This document shows, one piece after another, positions 42,697 through 51,900 of a DNA stretch of 64,000 nucleotides. Source of the stretch: an uncultured Eubacterium sp. (GTDB taxonomy: Bacteria > Bacillota > Clostridia > Lachnospirales > Lachnospiraceae); the NCBI GenBank assembly GCA_910584595.1, contig CAJUBQ010000013.1, positions 7,275 through 71,274 on the forward strand. Reading direction: 5' to 3'. The position numbers and the translations under genes were made by a program. The notes below the pieces were generated by a model that was not told where the DNA came from, did not search any database, and saw nothing but the letters and a program-made list of their open reading frames with translations. Position 1 is the first letter of the stretch. Every line of letters begins with the position of its first letter.

Positions 42697-43809
42697 TTAT
42701 TTTGCCACATCCTCGCTCAGCCCCTGCTCCAATTCTTCTATTGTAGGTAATGTCCCTTTAAAATCTTTTGGCATCAATGCATTCAATTCATATTCAGATA
42801 TTCCTATTGGTTCGGTGGACGTTTCAACTGCATATTTTGCCAATACATTATCTTTCGTTTTACAGATTAAAAGCCCTATTGTCTGTGTATCTTCCGCACC
42901 TTTTAAGGTGTGATTTACCGCTGACACATATGTTGCTGTCTGCGAAATAAATCCCGGTTCAAATTCTACAACCTTCACTTCCACAACTACATAACAGTGA
43001 CGTATTGTATTATAGAACAGCATGTCTATATATTGTTCGGTATTTCCTACCTGTAACCGGTATTCCCGTCCCAGGAAGGCAAATCCTGTTCCAAGTTCCA
43101 TCAAGAAATTCTGCACATTATTCATCAGTGCATCTTTTAACTCTTTTTCATTATATCCCTGACGAATTGCAATAAAATCAAAATTATAGGGGTCTTTTGT
43201 CAGTTCCTGTGCCAGATCACCTGTTTCTTTGGGCAAAGTGTATTTGAAATTTGTAATTGCCTTTCCCTGACGCTCATACAAATCCGTGTCTAAAAAATTA
43301 AGCAAAACAGCTCTTGACCAATTATTCTCTATAACCTTATCAACATAAAAATTGAATTTTTGCAGATCATCATGACACTTATCTAACAGCAATTTTACGT
43401 GTCCCCATGGAATCATAAAAACTTTATTTGTCACCATCCCAAAATGTTTCTCAACTTGGGGTACATTTTTACTTCCATCATTTTCCAATAATTGTTCCCC
43501 AAGTTGGGGAACAATTTCGATATCCTTAAAAAGGGCATAAAAGCGCATCATATATCGCAGATTTGTCGGGGAAAACCCCTTTGCATTTGGAATCATGTCC
43601 GTCATATCCATGCTCATATTTTGAAAAAATTTGTTTCCCCACTTGCTGTTTGCATGTCTCTCTGTAATATCCTTCCCTACAGACCAATAATACATCAGCA
43701 TCTCGTTATTCATACGAATGGATGCTTTAATCTGACTTGTTTTATATCTATTTCCTAAATCCTGTATCCAATTTCTGTATTCTTCATCAGACCGCATTAA
43801 TTCACTCAT
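42697..43809 (-). CDS. DUF1016/YhcG-like PDDEXK nuclease
   Basis: 370 residues from the ATG at 43809 (AAGGTGAG before it; the upstream GTG has none). The N-terminal helical part (NRYKTSQIKASIRMNNEMLMYYWSVGKDI, GFSPTNLRYMMRFY) is the DUF1016 N-domain. The C-terminal nuclease has Asp262 in YIDMLFYN and Glu277-x-Lys279 in YVVVEVKVVEF, the PDDEXK signature, followed by QTATYVSAVNH. The gene comes 147 bases behind dndE on the same strand. Members are DNA nucleases often found in defence or toxin settings; a link to phosphorothioate restriction is inference. Confidence 0.88.
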   Translation of the reverse strand: MSELMRSDEEYRNWIQDLGNRYKTSQIKASIRMNNEMLMYYWSVGKDITERHANSKWGNKFFQNMSMDMTDMIPNAKGFSPTNLRYMMRFYALFKDIEIVPQLGEQLLENDGSKNVPQVEKHFGMVTNKVFMIPWGHVKLLLDKCHDDLQKFNFYVDKVIENNWSRAVLLNFLDTDLYERQGKAITNFKYTLPKETGDLAQELTKDPYNFDFIAIRQGYNEKELKDALMNNVQNFLMELGTGFAFLGREYRLQVGNTEQYIDMLFYNTIRHCYVVVEVKVVEFEPGFISQTATYVSAVNHTLKGAEDTQTIGLLICKTKDNVLAKYAVETSTEPIGISEYELNALMPKDFKGTLPTIEELEQGLSEDVAK

Positions 43810-43956
43810 AATTCTCACCTTATCATTCAAATTTTCTTTCACACTCGCTAAAACGACCTTGCAAAATTCCTATGAAGATTATTTCACACACGCAGTTCAC
43901 TAATGTACTAACAACCTTGCTTCCCACTCCCTACCAATATTTTCTACATAAAAGTT

Positions 43957-44331
43957 TTAGATACCTTTTTCTAATGTTACAAGATGTACATAAAAATCAT
44001 GACTATATTTATATTCCTGTTCCAAAAGAATTGCCCCATAGTCGATATATTGTTTTACTACATCTGGGAAATACTCCTCCTCATAGATATGCCTCTGCTC
44101 ATTCATCTCAATCAGAGCCTTAAACAATGCATCATTTTCACTGGTAATCGTTTGCCGATTCAGATCGATACCGTCTGTATCTTCAATACCATGATTTATC
44201 GAAGAATACCCATCATTCAATGCCAGTGCAATAGATATTTTTACCAATGCAAATGGCTGTAGGTGCTCTCTTGTATACAAGCTCTCATAAATTTCTTGTG
44301 TTCTTTTTGAAGTTTTCAACCGAAACTGCAT
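43957..44331 (-). CDS. dndE: DNA phosphorothioation protein DndE
   Basis: 124 residues, starting MQFRLKTSKRTQEIYESLY, with the helical LVKISIALALNDG segment and HDFYVHLVTLEKGI end typical of DndE, a small protein that forms oligomers and binds nicked DNA in the modification complex. Its ribosome site GGAGGA is made by the last codons of dndD, whose stop is two bases before the ATG; the two are tightly coupled. Confidence 0.93.
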   Translation of the reverse strand: MQFRLKTSKRTQEIYESLYTREHLQPFALVKISIALALNDGYSSINHGIEDTDGIDLNRQTITSENDALFKALIEMNEQRHIYEEEYFPDVVKQYIDYGAILLEQEYKYSHDFYVHLVTLEKGI

Positions 44332-44333
44332 AC

Positions 44334-46472
44334 TTATCCTCCAAAATACTCGTTTTCACGTACTATAGTTTGAAGATTATTACTGTTTTCCAACAAAAAT
44401 TTTGCCTGAACACAGCCCTTCATCTTTTCATAGTGTTCACCTACGATTTCTTCATTTGTAGAAAAAATAAATACCTGTCCTGATAAATCCATAAAGAATC
44501 TTTTTGTAATGTTAGCCCTATGCTCTGTATCAATTCTGGCAAACGGAGTATCTATTACAAACGGGACTTCCTGTTTATTCATTTTCATAAACGACCAATA
44601 TAACGCCATAATAAATACCTGTCTCTCACCCTTTGATAACCGCGATTTTTCAATTTCCTGCAGGACAACTATTTTTTCATTCCTCGTATTATATAAATTA
44701 ACAAACTCGTTTAGATCCTTTACATTTACGCTGCTCAATAACCCCTTGCAATGTATGGTGCCATACTCTGACCAATATGCCTGCGCCCCCATTTTTTTTA
44801 TTCTATTGCATACACTCTTTGTATTAAACGATAATCTTTTATAAATATGCACATTAAAATCAGTATCAATCATAATGCTGTCGATAAACCTATTTTTTCG
44901 GGATAACTCCTTTATTTTTCCCATGAATAATTCTTCCACTTTCTTAATTTCATTTCTAAATAGTCTTTTTTGGAGCACATCCAAAAACACTACTGACTTT
45001 TCAGACAGCTCAGTTATTGAAGAATTCTTTGATACCTCATTAAATTTTTTTTCTTCTCTTTTGAGCACAGTTATCTTTTCTTCCAGTATTTTTTTTTCTT
45101 GCTGCAAATTCTCAATATAATACTGTAATTGATTGGCTAACTCGTTTGTTTTGGCAATCAAAGCCGTTTTATTTTCCAAATATTCCTGCGCATCTTCAAC
45201 AGTACAGTCTTCCATCTCCTGCCTTAATCTCTGCACCTTTTCTATTGAATCCTTTATCTCCTGTTCAATCCCTATCACTTTCTCTTTGTCCAATGCCAAA
45301 TATCTTGAAATTGTACTTTTCATCGCGATATATTCTTCGCCAGATAGATTAATCATATCAACAACCTCACAGATTTTCTTTGCGCGTACCTCATTATTAA
45401 ATTCTTCAATCACAAGATCCGTAAATTTTGTATCGTTCTCCAACCCTAACCTTTTATATACTTTATGTATTACATCCGGCAAAATGTTGTTTAAAGACTG
45501 CTGCAGCAAATTATATTGCTGTTTGTCATGTTCTTTTGACAATTGTATGGATAATTTTTTCAATAATTTCTTTACTATAATAAATGGCACCACATCATTT
45601 GCCATTTTTTTTAGCTGAACATTCTTTTCCTCCCTAAACCGTTCTTCTTCTTTAATCTGTAATAATTTTTCATTCCATTCATCATAAGTTACACCACCCG
45701 ACAATTTGTATTTTTTATCTAATACTTTTATCTGGCTATTAACAGATTCCAGTTCCGCTTTTATATCAGCAATTTGGGCTTCACACGCTTCATACCCATG
45801 CCTGGCATCCTCTACCTGCTGTTTTGCCTCAATATAATTTGCAATACACCCTTCTTCTGTCTTTTTACCATATGTAAGCCTCTTAAAATTTTTCTGCATA
45901 ATATCAAACGTATCATAACCACATAAAACCATGAATGCATTTTTAACTCTTTCACTACCATTCTCACCCAAAAAATAATCTGCAATTTGTTCCCCGTCAA
46001 AGAAAAATAGGTCAAATAGTTCTGGAGGAATAATATTCATGATATAATTATCAAAATCTGCCAGTTCCTCATTGGTAAGAATGCTGCCATTTTTTTCAAT
46101 CACAAGCGCTTCAAAATTTTCTAACAAGTCTGCATTGTTATCCCAAATCCTGGTTATTTCGTAAGTATCTTCTGCCTGACCATTGGAAAACAGAGCCACC
46201 AGTTTAACATAGCATTTTGAAGAGCTATCAAATTTTGAAACATCATTGATATATTTTTTAACCTCCCTGCGATAATATGCATTAATATTTTCGAATCCTG
46301 CAGCCTTATTTCCATATAAACAAAGTTTAATACCTGAAAACAATGTGGTTTTTCCAGCTCCATTTTTCCCTCCAATAAGTACAATATTTCCTTTTTTATT
46401 TGTATTTAAATTGAATTCACACACACCTGCATATGAACCAAAATTGCAAAGCTCAATTTTCTTAATTCTCAT
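44334..46472 (-). CDS. dndD: DNA phosphorothioation ATPase DndD
   Basis: 712 residues, SMC/RecF-like. P-loop GGKNGAGKTT at 34-43; long coiled coil about 190-540; signature LSKGERQ at 612; Walker B FVIDTPFARIDTEHR with Asp641. All motifs intact. It uses ATP to act on DNA within the DndCDE complex that swaps a backbone oxygen for sulfur. Starts 11 bases inside dndC, so translation is coupled. Confidence 0.95.
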   Translation of the reverse strand: MRIKKIELCNFGSYAGVCEFNLNTNKKGNIVLIGGKNGAGKTTLFSGIKLCLYGNKAAGFENINAYYRREVKKYINDVSKFDSSSKCYVKLVALFSNGQAEDTYEITRIWDNNADLLENFEALVIEKNGSILTNEELADFDNYIMNIIPPELFDLFFFDGEQIADYFLGENGSERVKNAFMVLCGYDTFDIMQKNFKRLTYGKKTEEGCIANYIEAKQQVEDARHGYEACEAQIADIKAELESVNSQIKVLDKKYKLSGGVTYDEWNEKLLQIKEEERFREEKNVQLKKMANDVVPFIIVKKLLKKLSIQLSKEHDKQQYNLLQQSLNNILPDVIHKVYKRLGLENDTKFTDLVIEEFNNEVRAKKICEVVDMINLSGEEYIAMKSTISRYLALDKEKVIGIEQEIKDSIEKVQRLRQEMEDCTVEDAQEYLENKTALIAKTNELANQLQYYIENLQQEKKILEEKITVLKREEKKFNEVSKNSSITELSEKSVVFLDVLQKRLFRNEIKKVEELFMGKIKELSRKNRFIDSIMIDTDFNVHIYKRLSFNTKSVCNRIKKMGAQAYWSEYGTIHCKGLLSSVNVKDLNEFVNLYNTRNEKIVVLQEIEKSRLSKGERQVFIMALYWSFMKMNKQEVPFVIDTPFARIDTEHRANITKRFFMDLSGQVFIFSTNEEIVGEHYEKMKGCVQAKFLLENSNNLQTIVRENEYFGG

Positions 46473-47841
46473 GATTTATATCTTCTTTCGCTTTTTTGAT
46501 ATTTTCATAATGTAACCAGCCTTCATTAACCACTTTATCAAATGCCTTTTGAACCTTTTGACCTCTTGTATAATGTTTGTTATTTTCAATGGCAACTACC
46601 AGTTTTGACAACATATCATATTCAATGCAAAAATCATGACATGTCTCTTTTAAAATTTCAAATGCATCCAAAGAAAATAACGGCACCCTGTATTCGTCCC
46701 ACGGTAAACGTTTACCCTTTATATTATAATACAGATCCACTAATGTTCTTCTATTCAGATCCCCCTCATTTTCCCACATTCTATCAATGATTCTCAGTTC
46801 ATCAATTGATATTAGCTCCAGTCCTGTCTGTACCTCTAATAAAAGTAATTCTTCAAGTATTTTTTTTCTTCCTTGCAGATTAAATGAACCGAAACCTAAT
46901 TGACCATCTTCCTTTTCGTAAACAGAACCATTACGCCTTCTCTTTTCCCTATAGTCCGGGTTCTCTCTTATTGACAACAGCCAGTCCCTATATACCCTCA
47001 AAGGCTCTAACCATTTTTCACCCTTATCAGTAAAGCTTTTTAATGATTTGTCTTCCTTCACCATTGTACAGATCCAGCACCCAAAGCGTGAATTACCTGT
47101 TATCGCTATTTTATTTTCATCTATTTCACCCAAAACGCTCTGTTCCTCAGATAATGTTTCACCTTGATATAGTGAAAATAAATACTTATTATTGGAGTTC
47201 CACGGAGTAACAGCATCACCGCTCAGCAGATAACTCCAAATTCGCTCATTAGGCAGTTCCGTCAAAGGATTATAAACATATGCATTCTTTATATCTGTGT
47301 GTGGAACCAATAATTTCCCCTCTATTTCTCTTTCTTTAATCCCCCGTGCCCTATAACTGCTTTCTGCTTTTCTGACTCCTAATAACATAACAATCTCACC
47401 ATCGTGGTCAATCGTCTCTGTAACAAATTTATTGATCGGTCTTATCTTCAATTTATCAGTACACCATCGAAATCCAGGTGCTTCCGGAGTAGGGTAGCCC
47501 AGCCCAATCACGCATGACCAAAATGTCTTCTCTAATTCAGGTTTTATTATTTTTGTTTCAATCTCATACTTTTTCCCTGCATTGCCGATTCTATTTGACA
47601 TATCATGCATATAATCTCGGACAACGGGATTCTCTACCATAGTGTCCGACGAAACTATATACACTTTTTTATTGATCTCATGCGGCTCTAACTGCATAAG
47701 CATCTCAAATACAAGGCAGCATAACAATGTAGAATCCTTCCCTCCGCTAAAGCCAATCATCCAGGGGCGTCTATCATGTTTATACACTAATTTCATTTCT
47801 TCTATGATCTCTATACATTCCGGAAATTCTGCATTATTCAT
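46462..47841 (-). CDS. dndC: DNA phosphorothioation sulfurtransferase DndC
   Basis: 459 residues of the PAPS-reductase/PP-loop type: SGGKDS at 32-37, then FRWCTDKLKIRPINKF and FGCWICTMVKEDKSL, which supply the Cys ligands of the 4Fe-4S cluster. It activates DNA and moves sulfur to it, receiving sulfur from a cysteine desulfurase. Since dndA is absent here, a chromosomal IscS/NifS-type enzyme probably serves. GAAGGT ribosome site, five bases behind dndB. Confidence 0.95.
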   Translation of the reverse strand: MNNAEFPECIEIIEEMKLVYKHDRRPWMIGFSGGKDSTLLCCLVFEMLMQLEPHEINKKVYIVSSDTMVENPVVRDYMHDMSNRIGNAGKKYEIETKIIKPELEKTFWSCVIGLGYPTPEAPGFRWCTDKLKIRPINKFVTETIDHDGEIVMLLGVRKAESSYRARGIKEREIEGKLLVPHTDIKNAYVYNPLTELPNERIWSYLLSGDAVTPWNSNNKYLFSLYQGETLSEEQSVLGEIDENKIAITGNSRFGCWICTMVKEDKSLKSFTDKGEKWLEPLRVYRDWLLSIRENPDYREKRRRNGSVYEKEDGQLGFGSFNLQGRKKILEELLLLEVQTGLELISIDELRIIDRMWENEGDLNRRTLVDLYYNIKGKRLPWDEYRVPLFSLDAFEILKETCHDFCIEYDMLSKLVVAIENNKHYTRGQKVQKAFDKVVNEGWLHYENIKKAKEDINHEN

Positions 47842-47846
47842 TGATT

Positions 47847-48896
47847 TTACCTTCTTTTAAACTTATTTTCCCTGCGTTCTTCTTCCGCATTCAACCGCAG
47901 CCCCAGACACTTCTTCATTGCAATGGCTGTCAAATATACTGCTTCGTTACTCTTAACCATTTTCTCCCGTTCCTTGACACAACGATTTTTCCATATTTTC
48001 GCATCCCTATGCCAATCTATCTCCCACAATTTTTTCATTGTTTCTTCATCTAATCCATTTTCATAAAAGTAATTTCCGAGCTGCCCCAGTGCCTCTATAA
48101 CAACAGACTGGCATACTAAATACTGCGATCGCAATCTAGACTTTGGCAATTCTCCTGTTTCTAACATCGCCCACGGTTTTACATTCCCTACAACAGCACT
48201 CCAAAAATCCAATATTAATTCAGTTTTCAGGTCTTTATCCTTCAAAATACCAATCATCCTCTGATTTGCCTTATAAAATGTACTAAACGTAAATAGCATT
48301 GCCGAATTCATTGACAAATTATCTTTTTCCCTATCGGTATACTTACCAATAAATACATTTTTTTCCATCAGTATTCTTGTGATATCGGCAATTTTATCTG
48401 TTGAATCATATAACTCAGAAAGTGAATTTGATGTCTTAACAGCATGTTTATTTAAATCAGTAAACATCTGCTGACTGCGCTTCAATCCCATATCTCTGAA
48501 TAATACAACTGGTATTGATTCTTCAAGCAATATCGGACACTCCTTAATCGCTTCAACGATAGCCGTTTTTCTATGCTGTCCATCGTTTATCAAAAAAGTT
48601 GCCTCATCTGATATTTCAAGTATACCCAAATCCTGATACTCATCAGAAAATGGTATAAATTCAATTTGTCCATCCACCGATGCTGCAAGTGCTGAAAATA
48701 CATATGAATTGAGATTTTCAACAATATATCTTTTAATGGTTGGTATTCTTTTTTGATTCAATTTTCTTTGAGCTCTTCGTTCTGGCTGAACGATTTCCTC
48801 CCCGTTCGGAAACATTCTTTCCAAATCCTTGAGTTTCACCATAATCGTGAAATATTCGTTTCCTGCCTGAACTCCTCTGATACCTGTATATTTCAT
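47847..48896 (-). CDS. dndB: DNA phosphorothioation regulator DndB
   Basis: 349 residues with the DGQHR motif at 105-109 (INDGQHRKTAI), the family mark. An early NEYFTIMVKLKDLERMF segment is also typical. DndB is not needed for sulfur insertion; in other bacteria the homologue lowers dnd expression. First gene of dndBCDE, 28 bases behind the predicted transcription start, with GAGGGA as ribosome site. The palindrome covering its promoter is a candidate for DndB control, which is inference. Confidence 0.94.
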   Translation of the reverse strand: MKYTGIRGVQAGNEYFTIMVKLKDLERMFPNGEEIVQPERRAQRKLNQKRIPTIKRYIVENLNSYVFSALAASVDGQIEFIPFSDEYQDLGILEISDEATFLINDGQHRKTAIVEAIKECPILLEESIPVVLFRDMGLKRSQQMFTDLNKHAVKTSNSLSELYDSTDKIADITRILMEKNVFIGKYTDREKDNLSMNSAMLFTFSTFYKANQRMIGILKDKDLKTELILDFWSAVVGNVKPWAMLETGELPKSRLRSQYLVCQSVVIEALGQLGNYFYENGLDEETMKKLWEIDWHRDAKIWKNRCVKEREKMVKSNEAVYLTAIAMKKCLGLRLNAEEERRENKFKRR

Positions 48897-48910
48897 TTGA
48901 TTCCCTCACT

Positions 48911-48955
48911 CAAAAAGGCTATACGTAAGTAGTATACTTAAGTATAGCCTTTTTG
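48911..48955. promoter_or_regulatory. 45-bp palindrome over the dndBCDE promoter
   Basis: Twenty-base arms (48911-48930 and 48936-48955) are complementary except for one position, with a 5-base centre. It contains the -10 box and touches the -35 box of the dnd promoter. For transcripts arriving from dptH it folds as a long hairpin ending in TTTTTG, that is, a Rho-independent terminator. Confidence 0.8.
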
Positions 48956-48959
48956 TCAA
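48931..48959 (-). promoter_or_regulatory. Consensus promoter of dndBCDE
   Basis: On the minus strand TTGACA (48959-48954), 17 bases, TATACT (48936-48931): an almost ideal sigma-A promoter, embedded in the palindrome. Confidence 0.85.
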
Positions 48960-48980
48960 TCGAACACTTCTATTTTCCTA

Positions 48981-51900
48981 TCATTTGTACTGGTTATTTT
49001 CTTTTACATACTCCCAAAATGCCTGATCACGCATATAGACAGGAATATCATTATTCCCAATTTTTAAAATACTTTCATGTTTCTTCAAATTTTTTATATC
49101 ACTGCATAATTGGCTTTCTGCCAAGCTGCCATTTTGAGTATTAAAAACAAACCTAACATCACCCGATGACAAATCAGCTACATTATGAACCACCCATGTA
49201 AGTATATACTTTGAATAATCCTCATCCTTCGTTACAAAATGTTTTAAAAATTGCGTTGATAGTATTGTCCCTACTCCAAACTCCCTGCCTTCTTTTAATA
49301 TTTTTCTCAAAGACGGATATCCTTCCCGCAGGAAATTGTCTGCCTCATCGACTAATATTAATTTTGTTATCTGTCTCATGGTTCCTTCAAGTTTGCTATG
49401 ACCCGCTGCCTGCATTTGCGAATAAAATAAATCTAAGGTAATTGCCACAACTAAATTTTGAATATCGGAATCATACCCTGACAGGTCAAGGACTACGATG
49501 CCATTCAGTAGTTCAAACAATGCCTGTGTTTTTGCTACAACAGGCTCAAAAATTTCAAATTGGGCTATTTTATACAATGCAGCATCCAAAACATCCCCTT
49601 TTTTTATATCTTCGTCATTCTCATAAATCTGATACAATGTCGAAAACGTCGGCGCTTCATTGTTCCATGTGGCAACAATGGATTTGTTGATTCCTGCCTT
49701 AGTGTACGCACTGTCAATACAATTAAGCAGCACATTTTTCTGTTTTGGTCCTAAATTTGAAAACACCTTCGCAATTGTATCAACAAAAGTATTCGCCACA
49801 TGGATAGGCAGTAATTGTTTGGGCGTCCCCGACCAAGTTAATGCTAACGGATTAAACGGCAAATGAAACGGTTTATATACTTTAGCATCTGTCAATTTCA
49901 TAAAATCCATCTTATTTTCATTATAATCACCCTTGTAATCAAATATCAATATACCAATATCATCTGACAATATATTATGCGCCCTATTTTGATATATCTG
50001 TGCTATTACAGACTGGGTAAACTGGGTTTTGCCTGTTCCCATTGTACCGATTATTCCCGTATTGGTATGAAATATTTTATCTGTATTATTTGGCTCCCAA
50101 ATAACCTTTTGTCCATCTTGCTGATTTGTGCCAAACAGAATCTGCATACCTTTTTCTTCAGGTACATCCCTCTCATTTATAACTTTCTCTGCACCCATTT
50201 GTATGCCGTCCTCTTGATTAGCAGTTCCCATCTGTATTTCACCTATTTCATTATCATAAAGCCCTTTTTGCGTATCCTCACCCTCAGCTTGTTCCGATAC
50301 AGGTGCATTGGAAACGTCACCTGTTATCATTGATAAACAGTTGTCACAGATTAATGACAACGATTCTTTTTTCAAATAAATATCTTCCGCAATTTCCTGC
50401 ACGAATTTTATCATTAACCGAAATTCATCAGGCTCCGGCATTTCAATGACATTGATTTGATCCTCTGTAAAAATATTATTTCTTAGAACCTGTCCTTTTT
50501 TAAATGACAATACTGCACCGATTCCGACAATCTTCTGGAGCTCCTTTGAAATTACATATTCCTCATTAAGGAGCACCTGCCTGTATTTATCAAGAACAAT
50601 ATCCCAGTTTTGAGAATCATCTACATGATATACTTTCATCTTTTTGCAGCTCGTTATAATTAACTGCATCATAAAATTGCGGTTTACTTTATACATTATT
50701 GTTTTTTCAAGACCATCTCCGGGACAGAATGCATGTTCAAAACCAGTTCCAGTTGCCCGGACTTGTTCAAGCGCTTTTTTAATTGTTGTACTATCATTAT
50801 TACCAGTCTTAACCTCTGTAGGATAAAAATATACCTTAATATGTCCCCCGTCTTGACGCAAACCTACAAATAATAAATCATCACATGTCGCTCCTGTCTC
50901 AAATCCTAGATTTTTACATGATAATATCCCCTCTTTCTGTGAAAGTCCAGCACCGCCGGACACCCTTAGCATTTCTTCCATGGAAAGCGGCACCCAGATA
51001 ATATCAGGATGTTTCAAATAAGCTAACATAAACTTAATTGCAGCAACGATGCTGATCTTTTCTCTTGTAAATGTAGAATCCTTATTTGCTCCCACCATAC
51101 GTTTTGATGAAATCAGGCGTAGCAGCCAATCGCCGTTGATTGCATTAAATAAATTAATTATTCTTTTCACATCGCTTATATTTGCCGCTACTGCTTTTTC
51201 GTTTAAATATTCCTGAATAACCTGGGAGTACTGGGTTGATTTATATGTTACTGTAATCGCATCATACCCACTACTCGAAGTATACTGATCACTGTAATGA
51301 ATAATAAGCAAATCACTATCAGCCTCTTTCTCCGCAAAAAATTCCAGATCAACCTTAGGCTCTACAAATACAACCCAATTGGACGCCTTGTATATATATT
51401 CCATCTTGTCTTCAACCTTAGTATCTATCTGTGTAGAAATACTGATATCTGAATTATACGGATTCCCAGTCTCCCCCACTTGTATGAGCGAATTATATAA
51501 GGCTGCCATCTTTACAACTTTTGTCTTCTTTGCATATCGTGTCCCGAATCCGGTCCTGTACTTTTGTCCATACTTACCAGAAGGAATGCCAGATAAAAGA
51601 CCTCCTAATGATACGCCTGTTTCAATCTGCCCCATTGTTGCAGTTTCTGAAACTCTTTCAGACTCCATCTCATAAAATGTAATATGTGCATATTTGTAAT
51701 CTTTACCATTATCACTATGGAAGTAGCAATCAACGTTTTTAGATATTACTCCTTCCAAATCACTCATGGCAACCCCACTGACGAAAGCCATTTTCATCTC
51801 TGACAAATATTTCTTTAATCGCGGATAGCTTTTAATATTCAGAAAAGCATTCTCACTAAAATTATCGGTATAAATATGTATCTCAAATTTTATTAACTTA

